Part shown: positions 1-5,191 of the stretch, piece by piece
Layout: every line of letters starts with the position of its first letter
Numbering within the stretch: position 1 is the first letter of the stretch
NCBI GenBank assembly: GCA_021798635.1
Contig: JAJZGH010000231.1
Coordinates: 1 to 7,559 of the forward strand
Source of the DNA: Planctomycetota bacterium
GTDB taxonomy: Bacteria > Planctomycetota > Phycisphaerae > WQYP01
Direction: 5' to 3'
DNA length: 7,559 bases
The notes under the pieces: model-generated
Database searches by the model: none
Seen by the model: only the letters and a program-made list of their open reading frames with translations
What the model was told of the DNA's origin: nothing
Translations under genes and position numbers: made by a program

Positions 1-254
1 CCGCATGGGGAGTAGCGGTGGATAGCCCGCATCGCCACATCGTTTACCTGCATGTGCTCATGCCGCCCACCGGTCAAACACTCAACATTGCCCGACCGGC
101 GGATGGTGCGGTGTTTGCCAGCGCCAAGCTGCTTCATGGCGGCCCCATAGCGCTGGCCAAAACCGCCAGTGGTTATTCGCTAACGCTTCCGACCGGCGTG
201 CCATGGAGCCATCTTGACACGATTATCGCGATAAAGGTTAAGCCAACGAATTGA
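1..254 (+). CDS. C-terminal end of a GH29-type alpha-L-fucosidase (5' end outside window)
   Basis: The reading frame is open from the left edge (first full codon at base 3) to a TGA at 252-254, so this is the last ~83 residues of a larger protein. GTG at 18 and ATG at 60 are internal codons rather than likely starts. The sequence has the pattern of the C-terminal beta-sandwich of GH29 fucosidases: an AWGV element, then IVYLHVLMPP, a stretch with the SAKLLHGG segment, alternating hydrophobic strands, and a closing DTIIAIKV strand (the family usually ends with a similar D-T-hydrophobic strand). Such enzymes remove alpha-L-fucose from glycans, typically after export. The catalytic domain lies upstream of the window, so activity cannot be judged. 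Another glycoside hydrolase with a similar C-terminal sandwich is possible. Family assignment is by recalled pattern. Confidence 0.6.
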   Translation, partial: AWGVAVDSPHRHIVYLHVLMPPTGQTLNIARPADGAVFASAKLLHGGPIALAKTASGYSLTLPTGVPWSHLDTIIAIKVKPTN

Positions 255-309
255 CGACGCCTTCCGTGAATTACAGGCAGTCGATCCTTGCCGATCGATC
301 CCGATGCTG

Positions 310-331
310 CATGGGGTTGTTTTAACCCATG
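310..331. terminator. Hairpin between fucosidase and Fic remnant, possible weak bidirectional terminator
   Basis: CATGGG(g)TT pairs with AACCCATG across a 5-base loop, giving an 8-bp stem with one bulged G. It lies 55 bp after the fucosidase stop and 7 bp past the Fic remnant stop on the other strand, so the position suits transcription ending from both sides. There is no run of T after the stem in either direction, so a classic intrinsic terminator is not shown. Confidence 0.3.
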
Positions 332-338
332 GAATTCC

Positions 339-533
339 TTATTCCAGCGGAAATAGCTGATACCCCGTGCTGCGCCCGCCGGCCTGATCCCGAAGCATTA
401 TGCGCCGTTGCAGCAGATCATGGATGTCGCGCAGGGCAGTATCCTGGGAGCACCGGGTGAGCTTCGCCCATTTTGATGTGGTAAGCCTTCCTTCAAATCC
501 ATTGAGCAGACGGTTGGCGGCTGTACATCTTTT
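339..533 (-). pseudogene. C-terminal remnant of a Fic family protein (winged-helix part only)
   Basis: The minus strand reads NRLLNGFEGRLTTSKWAK, then LTRCSQDTALRDIHDLLQRR, then GGRSTGYQLFPLE and a TAA at 339-341. This is the characteristic C-terminal winged-helix end of Fic/DOC-type proteins of the DUF4172/Fic_N class, where a GFEGKLTSSKWAK...CSQDTALRDI...GGRSTSY pattern follows the Fic catalytic domain. Intact relatives transfer AMP or similar groups to protein hydroxyls through an HPFxxGNGR motif. That motif and the whole upstream domain are absent here. An in-frame TGA at 534-536 closes the frame, and the ~64 codons between carry no ATG, GTG or TTG in a suitable place. The preserved part has no internal stop and keeps the family pattern well, so the truncation may be fairly recent, or the domain may have been left behind by a deletion. 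Confidence 0.75.
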
Positions 534-551
534 TCACCGCAGACGCAACGA

Positions 552-578
552 TAATCACCGCATTACATGCGGTGATTA
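552..578. repeat. Perfect 11-bp inverted repeat (REP-like palindrome)
   Basis: TAATCACCGCA and its exact reverse complement TGCGGTGATTA flank a 5-base loop (TTACA). The left-arm phrase CACCGCA also occurs at 535-541, and CCGCATTAC recurs at 592-600, so this looks like a small cluster of related motifs just outside the Fic remnant. It has no T-run beside it that would mark a terminator. A REP-type extragenic palindrome or the relic of a mobile element end are both possible. Confidence 0.55.
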
Positions 579-666
579 AGGGGCCTATTCGCCGCATTAC
601 CGGAGAAACCTCACTGCGTCGCGGCTTTGCCGTCGTGTTGAGATACGCCATCGCCGCTATCTGTAG

Positions 667-924
667 AGCACCGGATGATTAATCCGGTGGTTGATCCAGT
701 GCCGCCAACCAACCACCGGGTTATCACCACGGTGCTCTTTAACCACCACGCGTCCGCGAAGCACCGGATCATTAATCCGGTGGTTGATCCAGTGCCGCCA
801 ACCAACCACCGGGTTATCACCACGGTGCTCTTTAACCACCACGCGTCCGCGAAGCACCGGATGATTAATCCGGTGGTTGATCCAGTGCCGCCAACCAACC
901 ACCGGGTTATCACCACGGTGCTCT
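667..924. repeat. 93-bp direct tandem repeat, about 2.8 copies, each unit a nested palindrome
   Basis: A 70-bp core (668-737, 761-830, 854-923) occurs three times. The copies are separated by the same 23-bp linker (738-760, 831-853), giving an exact period of 93. The only difference I see is one base: G at 677 and 863, C at 770. Each core is strongly self-complementary. The outer arms GCACCG / CGGTGC lie at its ends, a CCGGAT/ATCCGG hairpin lies near the left side, and CCGGTGGTTG (684-693 in copy 1) pairs perfectly with CAACCACCGG (710-719) across a 16-base loop. With one mismatch and a bulge the pairing continues outward, so a single unit can form one long hairpin. Copy 1 is directly preceded by GTAG (663-666), the tetranucleotide often found beside REP hairpins. 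The linkers are identical, so this is not a CRISPR array. Confidence 0.9.
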
Positions 925-957
925 GTGACGCGACGATGCCCAAGGTGCCAAAAATCG

Positions 958-986
958 TCCCGGCGCGCCGGGATCGCAACCCGGCG
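958..986. repeat. Overlapping GC-rich hairpins (mutually exclusive stems)
   Basis: TCCCGGCGCGCCGGGA (958-973) is a perfect 16-bp palindrome. Its right half, CGCCGGG (966-972), can instead pair with CCCGGCG at 980-986 across a 7-base loop. The same segment therefore has two competing partners. The element sits about 125 bp upstream of the reductase start. If transcription began upstream of it, the competing stems could act as a leader switch, but no T-run follows, so a plain terminator is unlikely. Confidence 0.5.
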
Positions 987-1050
987 ATTACTTGGAAAGG
1001 CTCCTTGCGATTTTCCTGCATGGCGGTCAGCTTTCCCGGCGGCGGAAACG

Positions 1051-1056
1051 TATACT
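1051..1056 (+). promoter_or_regulatory. Candidate -10 box for the reductase gene
   Basis: TATACT lies 55 bp before the reductase start and resembles a sigma-70 -10 element. No good -35 hexamer is found 16-18 bp upstream (CAGCTT is the aligned sequence at a 17-bp spacing), so this is only a candidate. Confidence 0.25.
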
Positions 1057-1095
1057 ACAAAGCGGCGTCACGTTTGGGGACGCAAAATATATGTC

Positions 1096-1102
1096 TAAAG
1101 GA
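1096..1102 (+). promoter_or_regulatory. Ribosome binding site fixing the reductase start
   Basis: TAAAGGA ends 8 bases before the ATG at 1111. The TAA at 1096-1098 is also an in-frame stop, so no start further upstream is possible and 1111 is the natural choice. Confidence 0.7.
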
Positions 1103-1110
1103 TCGGAAAT

Positions 1111-2685
1111 ATGGCAACATCCGCAGGGGAGGCCGCGAACACAACGGTCAATACCATGCCCGAGGAAGCATCTACCCGGCACCGTCGGGCAGTTCTCCTG
1201 ATCGTGTTATATGTGGCCGCTCTGCTTGGCCCGCTGGCCTTGGCATCCACCGGCGGCGTCGTGCCTGCCGGGCAGTTTATCAAACAGATCGCATTAGGCC
1301 TGGGGCTGGCCGGCTTGATGATCATCGCAACGAGCTTTATTCTGGCCGCCCGATATTACTGGGTTACGGATCCCTTTGGTCTGGATGCCGTGATGCTTTT
1401 CCACCGCAGAATGGCCATTGTCGGCTTTTGTGCGATTCTTTTGCATATCGCCCTGTTGTCCTACCTGAACATTGGTCTGTTAACGCGGTTATGGCTGCCC
1501 TGGCATTTACAGTTGGGGCGAATTGCGATTCTGTTGCTGACGGCTCAGATTATTGTAAGCATTTATAGATCGCAACTGCGCGTTGAATTTGAAAAATGGC
1601 GCGTTACGCATCGCTTTGTGGGGCTGGCGGTACTGGTTGTCGCCTTTACCCACGGCCTGCTTTCCAGCGGAGCTTTTGCGCCCTGGCCGCTACGGATTGC
1701 CGTGGCGATAGTGATAGCAGCGGCATTCTGGTCCCTGATCTGGAGTCATATCGTTCAGCCGCGCCGCCTGAAGGAATATCGGTATGTGGTTCAGTCGGTT
1801 GGCAAGATCAGCGCGGGCGTGTGGCAAATTAAATTACAGCCGGGGGCCGGGGGACGGTCTTTGCGCTACCGTCCGGGACAATTTGCTTTTTTCCATTTTC
1901 ACCGTACCGGCGCTGATGCCCCGGGAGAAGAACATGCCTGGACCATTGCCTCCAGCCCCAGTGAGACGGATGGACTTATGTTGGCCATCAAAGAGCTTGG
2001 CGATTTCACGCGCACCATCGGCATGACCCAGCCGGGCGATGTGGTCACGGTGCATGGGCCATTCGGTCGATTTTCCCATCGCCTCCACAGGGGAAATGAT
2101 GAACTGGTGTTTATCGCCGGCGGTATCGGCATCACACCGTTTCGCAGCATGATCCGGTGGTTGACTGATCGTGCGGAAAATCGGCGGGTACTGCTGTTAT
2201 ATGCCAATAAATCCGCCGGCGATATTCCTTTTTTTGACGAACTGGAGCAATTGCGTAACCGCAGCGAGGGTCGCGTTCGAGTGGTTCATGTATTAAGCCG
2301 GGCGGATGAACAATGGCACGGTGAAAAAGGCCGCATCGACATGGCGTTGCTAAAAAAATACTGCAAGGATGATTTGAATGGAAAAACATTCTGGATTTGC
2401 GGCCCCGGCGCGTTTACTGCCGGTATGATCCAGGCACTGCGGGAAGCCGGCGTCGCGGAAGCAAAGATTCACAACGAAGCCTTTTGCCTGCTGCACGCCC
2501 CCGTGCAGGCGGACGGTCGTGGCCGCCGCCTTAAAGCAATTACAGCGGCAATTTCCTGCGCTCTCCTGCTGATGGTGGTGTTATTCGCACTGATTCGCAC
2601 CGATTTTCTTACGGCACGCGGCAAAGGTAATCCTCACGCGCGGCAGAGGCCCAGGCACCGCCATGTTGAACCGGGCCTCCGGTGA
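1111..2685 (+). CDS. Transmembrane ferric-reductase-like oxidoreductase (heme, FAD, NAD(P)H)
   Basis: This 524-residue protein joins a ferric-reductase-like membrane domain to a ferredoxin-NADP reductase-type cytoplasmic domain, as in the COG4097/NOX-FRE superfamily. Hydrophobic segments lie at about 26-47, 57-80, 93-116, 132-151, 165-186 and 193-214. Histidine pairs H98/H112 and H167/H181, each spaced 14 residues, fit the bis-heme ligands of the family. The FAD part shows RPGQF (254-258) and HAWTIASSP (275-283). The nucleotide part shows GGIGITPF (337-344), CGPGAF (430-435) and NEAF (455-458). Electrons should pass from NAD(P)H through FAD and hemes across the inner membrane to ferric iron or another acceptor, which the sequence does not identify. 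The unusual feature is the C-terminus: family members normally end soon after the NEAF element, whereas here an extra hydrophobic segment (about 477-496) and an Arg/His-rich tail follow. The tail overlaps an antisense coding-like frame, so the 3' end may have been rebuilt by recombination. The gene stands alone between the repeat region and a convergent gene. Confidence 0.88.
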   Translation: MATSAGEAANTTVNTMPEEASTRHRRAVLLIVLYVAALLGPLALASTGGVVPAGQFIKQIALGLGLAGLMIIATSFILAARYYWVTDPFGLDAVMLFHRRMAIVGFCAILLHIALLSYLNIGLLTRLWLPWHLQLGRIAILLLTAQIIVSIYRSQLRVEFEKWRVTHRFVGLAVLVVAFTHGLLSSGAFAPWPLRIAVAIVIAAAFWSLIWSHIVQPRRLKEYRYVVQSVGKISAGVWQIKLQPGAGGRSLRYRPGQFAFFHFHRTGADAPGEEHAWTIASSPSETDGLMLAIKELGDFTRTIGMTQPGDVVTVHGPFGRFSHRLHRGNDELVFIAGGIGITPFRSMIRWLTDRAENRRVLLLYANKSAGDIPFFDELEQLRNRSEGRVRVVHVLSRADEQWHGEKGRIDMALLKKYCKDDLNGKTFWICGPGAFTAGMIQALREAGVAEAKIHNEAFCLLHAPVQADGRGRRLKAITAAISCALLLMVVLFALIRTDFLTARGKGNPHARQRPRHRHVEPGLR

Positions 2686-2806
2686 AAATAGTTTCCAACG
2701 TAAAAACGCCGCCGCGAATGTTTCCCACATCAGCCTCCAACCCCAGCCACGATGCGCCCCATAGCTCAATGGGGCAGCGTTGAGTTTGAATCGAAATATA
2801 ACTTAA
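2609..2806 (-). pseudogene. Coding-like antisense fragment, possibly remnant of an outer-membrane porin
   Basis: On the minus strand a frame with natural-looking composition reads LWGASWLGLEADVGNIRGG, then VFTLETIFTGGPVQHGGAW, and stops at TAA 2609-2611. The run S-x-L-G-L-E-A-D-x-G-x-x-x-G-G-x-F-T-L-E resembles the early beta-strands of general porins (SRWGLRGSEDLGGGLKAIFTLE pattern), but it is too short for a firm assignment. The frame extends upstream to a TGA at 2807-2809 without a good start codon. It overlaps the last 77 bases of the reductase gene, whose own product there is a low-complexity Arg/His-rich tail. That suggests this antisense frame was the original coding frame of the segment. 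It could also be chance. Confidence 0.3.
2756..2775. terminator. Hairpin between convergent genes, possible terminator
   Basis: GCCCCAT and ATGGGGC form a perfect 7-bp stem around AGCTCA. It lies 70 bp after the reductase stop and 64 bp past the DoxX-family stop on the other strand, a fitting place for bidirectional termination. Neither side carries a T-run, so it would be a non-canonical terminator at best. The bases around it (GCGCCCCATAGCTCAATGGG) also look like the 5' half of a tRNA. Confidence 0.3.
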
Positions 2807-2839
2807 TCACACGTTATTGTTTCCGACGGCGCGCTGGAC

Positions 2840-3286
2840 TTATGCGCCGCCCGGCCGTACGCCGCGGAATAGTGCTCCCAGCGTGAAGCGTCCCGGCCCC
2901 ATAAGGAACATCGCCACGACGATCACCAGCAGGCACAAAGGATATTCGCATCCGTTATTCATGACATTGAATCCGTGGCCATGAGTAACCCATGTCGCCA
3001 CCATCATGTTAACAGCCAGGGGAACAGCGATAATGCGCAGGCCCGTACCGACCAGAAAAATCAGGCCGCCAAAAAATTCAGCACAGGCGCTAAGAACAGC
3101 ACTGACCCATGGCATGGGCATGCCCATGGAAACAATCATGCCGTGCCAGCCCTTCAGGCCGGGTCCGCCAAAGGCGCCAAATAGTTTTTGCGAACCGTGA
3201 TATAAGAAAATGGCCGCAATAATCAGCCTGATCAACAGCAGGGCAACATCCTGCGTCGATGTGGTGGATCGGTTGTAACTAGCCAT
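2840..3286 (-). CDS. DoxX family small membrane protein
   Basis: The 148-residue protein has four hydrophobic segments at about 13-30, 59-80, 82-101 and 115-131. It also carries the family signature: R20 in the first segment, YHGSQKLFGAFGGPG (29-43) after it, and AEFFGGLIFLVGTGLR (69-84) in the second/third segment region. Length and layout match DoxX/DoxD-like proteins. These sit in the cytoplasmic membrane and are linked in some organisms to thiosulfate:quinone oxidoreductase or to redox/thiol stress complexes. For most members, this one included, the function is not established. AGGAG (3292-3296, read on the minus strand) stands 5 bases before the ATG, a strong ribosome site that fixes the start. 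The gene follows dapA after 85 bp on the same strand, so it may be the last gene of a pdxJ-dapA transcript or have its own promoter in that gap. Confidence 0.88.
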   Translation of the reverse strand: MASYNRSTTSTQDVALLLIRLIIAAIFLYHGSQKLFGAFGGPGLKGWHGMIVSMGMPMPWVSAVLSACAEFFGGLIFLVGTGLRIIAVPLAVNMMVATWVTHGHGFNVMNNGCEYPLCLLVIVVAMFLMGPGRFTLGALFRGVRPGGA

Positions 3287-3371
3287 AAATTCTCCTGAAA
3301 GTTCGATGGGCGAACAACAACTTCAACGATGTTACCATACCCTTATTGCCGGTTGCCAGTGTACAATAAAC

Positions 3372-4241
3372 TTACAGCATCCCGGCGTTAATAAGTGCCT
3401 GGGTCAACACTTCACGATTGGCCTCCGCCATTTCGCACAACGGCAACCGCATTTCGCCTGTGTCGCGACCCAATAAGGCCATCGCGGTTTTTACGGGAAT
3501 TGGATTGGTTTCGATGAATAGCACTTTGCACAGCGCGAAAAGTTTGTGGTGAATGCTGCGAGCCAATGCGAAATTACCCGCATTTACCGCATCCACTAGG
3601 CTTCGCACCTGCCCGGGCACAATATTACTGGCCACACTTATCACACCTTTGGCTCCCACTGCCATCATCGGCAGCGTCATGGAATCATCACCGGACAGCA
3701 AGGTCAGGCCCGCCGCGGCGGCTTCGGTGGTTAAATCAATATTTCCCGCCGCGTCTTTTACGGCGACAATATTTTTGAAATCTTTTATCAATCGCACCAT
3801 CGTGCCGACACTCATGGTAATCCCGGTGCGGCCCGGAATGTTGTACAGCACAATGGGAATATCCGTCGCCTGGGCCACCGCTTTGAAATGTCGATACAGC
3901 CCTTCCTGTGTGGGTTTGTTGTAATAGGGATTGACCATCAGCGCAGCGTCGGCACCGGCGGATTTGGCAAACTGGGTCAGTTCGATGGCTTCATCGGTGC
4001 TGTTGGAACCCGTTCCCGCAATCACCTTCAGACCGGTACCGCGCGCCGCTTTAACGGCAATTTCAATAACCCGTTTGTGCTCCGCATGGGATAACGTCGG
4101 GGATTCTCCCGTCGTGCCTACCGGAACAATGCCCTGTAGCTGATGCTGCGCCTGAAATACGATCTGCTTTTCAAACGCGGCAACATCCAGAACATTGTTG
4201 CGAAAAGGCGTGATTAACGCGGTAAATGTGCCATGAAACAT
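3372..4241 (-). CDS. dapA: 4-hydroxy-tetrahydrodipicolinate synthase
   Basis: This enzyme condenses pyruvate with L-aspartate-4-semialdehyde, the first committed step to diaminopimelate (peptidoglycan) and lysine, in the cytoplasm. The 289-residue TIM-barrel protein carries the full set of residues expected of true DapA rather than of neuraminate lyase or keto-acid aldolases. These are GTTGES (42-47) with T43 and T44, NPYYNKP (104-110) with Y107, VLYNIPGRTG (131-140) with Y133 and the substrate-carboxylate-binding R138, and the Schiff-base lysine K162 in VAVKDAAGN. Length is normal for the family. GGAG (4250-4253, minus strand) sits 8 bases before the ATG. The start is 26 bp after the pdxJ stop, so the two are very probably one transcription unit. 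No regulatory site for lysine was seen. Confidence 0.96.
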   Translation of the reverse strand: MFHGTFTALITPFRNNVLDVAAFEKQIVFQAQHQLQGIVPVGTTGESPTLSHAEHKRVIEIAVKAARGTGLKVIAGTGSNSTDEAIELTQFAKSAGADAALMVNPYYNKPTQEGLYRHFKAVAQATDIPIVLYNIPGRTGITMSVGTMVRLIKDFKNIVAVKDAAGNIDLTTEAAAAGLTLLSGDDSMTLPMMAVGAKGVISVASNIVPGQVRSLVDAVNAGNFALARSIHHKLFALCKVLFIETNPIPVKTAMALLGRDTGEMRLPLCEMAEANREVLTQALINAGML

Positions 4242-4267
4242 GTATCAAACTCCATCATAATTCAATT

Positions 4268-4990
4268 TCAGCCCACGCCTGACATCGCGATTTTCATGCG
4301 GGCCACCGCTTCCCGCAGTCCGATGAACAGGCTGCGGCTTACAATGGCGTGGCCAATGTGCAATTCACTTAAGTGCGGCAAGCGGGCGATGGTTTGCACA
4401 TTGGTGTAATTCAGGCCATGGCCGGCATTCAACTGCATGCCGGAATTCAAAATTTCCTCACCAGCCGCCCGCACGCGTTCAAATTCTTTATCCCGAGCGG
4501 GACCGGCAGTGGCCAAGGCATAGGGGCCGGTGTGCAATTCACAAATCGTAAAGCCGGCTTGTTGTGCCGCATGGACCTGGCGCAGATCGGCATCAATAAA
4601 GGCGCTGCAGGTTATGCCCATGTCGCTAAGGCGTCTTACCACTGTGGATATGGCCCGGTCGTTGGCAGCCACATCCAAGCCGCCTTCTGTGGTTACTTCC
4701 GTGCGCTTTTCGGGTACCAGCGTTGCCATCGCGGGTTTAACGCGCCGGGCAATTGCCACCATTTCCTTCAGGGCCGCCATTTCCAGATTCAGCGGTACCT
4801 GAACGCTTTGCCGCAGCAGTTCCACATCGCGATCCTGAATATGCCGCCGATCTTCGCGCAGATGCACGGTAATTAAATCGGCACCGCCCAATTCAGCTTC
4901 CACTGCCGCCCAGACCGGGTCAGGCTCGGTGCCCTGCCGCGCCTGCCGCAGCGTGGCCACGTGATCAATATTGACGCCAAGTTTGGCCAT
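4268..4990 (-). CDS. pdxJ: Pyridoxine 5'-phosphate synthase
   Basis: PdxJ closes the pyridine ring in the DXP-dependent vitamin B6 pathway, joining 1-deoxy-D-xylulose 5-phosphate with 3-amino-2-oxopropyl phosphate to give pyridoxine 5'-phosphate. With the start at 4990 the protein has 240 residues, the usual length. It begins MAKLGVNIDHVATLRQAR, in register with E. coli PdxJ. Conserved blocks are PDPVWAAV (23-30), TVHLREDRRHIQDRDV (41-56) with H43 and R45, NLEM (68-71) with E70, LVPEKRTEVTTEGGLDV (91-107), FIDAD (131-135), ELHTGPYA (151-158) and NAGHGLNY (188-195) with H191, then HIGHAIVSRSLFIGL. These match the E. coli catalytic residues H45, E72 and H193. An in-frame ATG at 5002 would add four residues (MEHS). 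The 4990 start is preferred because the family begins there, and its GGAA lies at a suitable distance. First gene of the minus-strand run, with dapA 26 bp downstream. Confidence 0.95.
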   Translation of the reverse strand: MAKLGVNIDHVATLRQARQGTEPDPVWAAVEAELGGADLITVHLREDRRHIQDRDVELLRQSVQVPLNLEMAALKEMVAIARRVKPAMATLVPEKRTEVTTEGGLDVAANDRAISTVVRRLSDMGITCSAFIDADLRQVHAAQQAGFTICELHTGPYALATAGPARDKEFERVRAAGEEILNSGMQLNAGHGLNYTNVQTIARLPHLSELHIGHAIVSRSLFIGLREAVARMKIAMSGVG

Positions 4991-5002
4991 TGAATGTTCC
5001 AT

Positions 5003-5191
5003 TCGTCATACCGGCCTCGCCGATCTACCCGTCGGCGGCCAAGCCCCATATTTTATCCGTTTGCCGGCCGCTTGGCATCCAAGGCTGATTTTTTTATTCA
5101 AAGGTGTCTATAATGGCTGGGCCTGCCCAAGGAATGGCCGGGATTATTAGGACAGGCTCTAGTATAAAGTTTCTATCAGGCGAAATTATAG
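5003..5191. promoter_or_regulatory. Divergent control region between pdxJ and the ABC exporter gene
   Basis: Both flanking genes are transcribed outward from these 189 bases, so it should hold at least two promoters. On the plus strand TATAAT (5109-5114) is a perfect -10 hexamer 78 bp before the ABC start; the aligned -35 (TGATTT) is poor. On the minus strand TAAAAT (5050-5055) is a weaker -10 candidate for pdxJ with no clear -35. A short perfect hairpin CTTGG-CAT-CCAAG (5071-5083) lies between the two and could be an operator half-site pair, though this is a guess. Confidence 0.4.
5013..5040 (-). promoter_or_regulatory. Stem-loop in the pdxJ leader
   Basis: Read along the pdxJ transcript, GGCC plus GCCGA pair with TCGGC plus GGCC across an 8-base loop, with a 2-base bulge. 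The structure ends about 10 bases before the upstream ATG at 5002 and takes in the only purine-rich GAGG ahead of that ATG. This favours the downstream ATG at 4990 or a translational control role. No known B6 riboswitch pattern is recognised. Confidence 0.3.

Larger units (their letters stand above)
255..1110. other. Gene-poor stretch with remnants and repeats
   Basis: These 856 bases between the fucosidase stop and the reductase start hold no convincing intact gene. They contain a small hairpin, a Fic-family C-terminal remnant on the minus strand, an 11-bp-stem palindrome, a 93-bp tandem repeat, overlapping GC-rich hairpins and the leader of the reductase gene. Several long open frames cross the tandem repeat, but they exist because the period (93 = 3 x 31) keeps frames open. 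The content suggests an old integration or deletion site. Confidence 0.6.

Noticed and set aside
667..924. CRISPR array
   Set aside because: The segments between repeats are identical to one another and the repeat is 70 bp long, so this is a tandem duplication.
667..924. Integron attC sites
   Set aside because: The units are hairpin-forming, but the GTTRRRY/RYYYAAC core sites are not present at the expected ends.
611..1568. Long open frames across the tandem repeat on both strands (611-1021 minus; 675-1568 plus) with 31-residue protein repeats
   Set aside because: The period of 93 is a multiple of three, so any frame open in one unit is open in all. The DNA is palindromic and nearly identical between copies. 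The plus frame then runs out of phase through the reductase gene. There is no ribosome site or recognisable domain.
2581..2769. 62-codon minus-strand frame starting at an ATG in the convergent gap
   Set aside because: Its translation is rich in Trp, Arg and Phe and looks like an out-of-phase reading of the neighbouring frame described as a remnant.
2754..2800. Functional tRNA gene
   Set aside because: Only an acceptor/D-arm-like half is seen. No anticodon arm and no complete cloverleaf can be drawn.
3113..3128. 16-bp palindrome CATGGGCATGCCCATG
   Set aside because: It lies inside the DoxX-family gene and encodes its conserved-looking Gly-Met-Pro-Met-Pro stretch; codon content explains it.
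4373..4876. 167-codon plus-strand frame opposite pdxJ
   Set aside because: It is antisense to a well-conserved gene and has no domain or start signal of its own.
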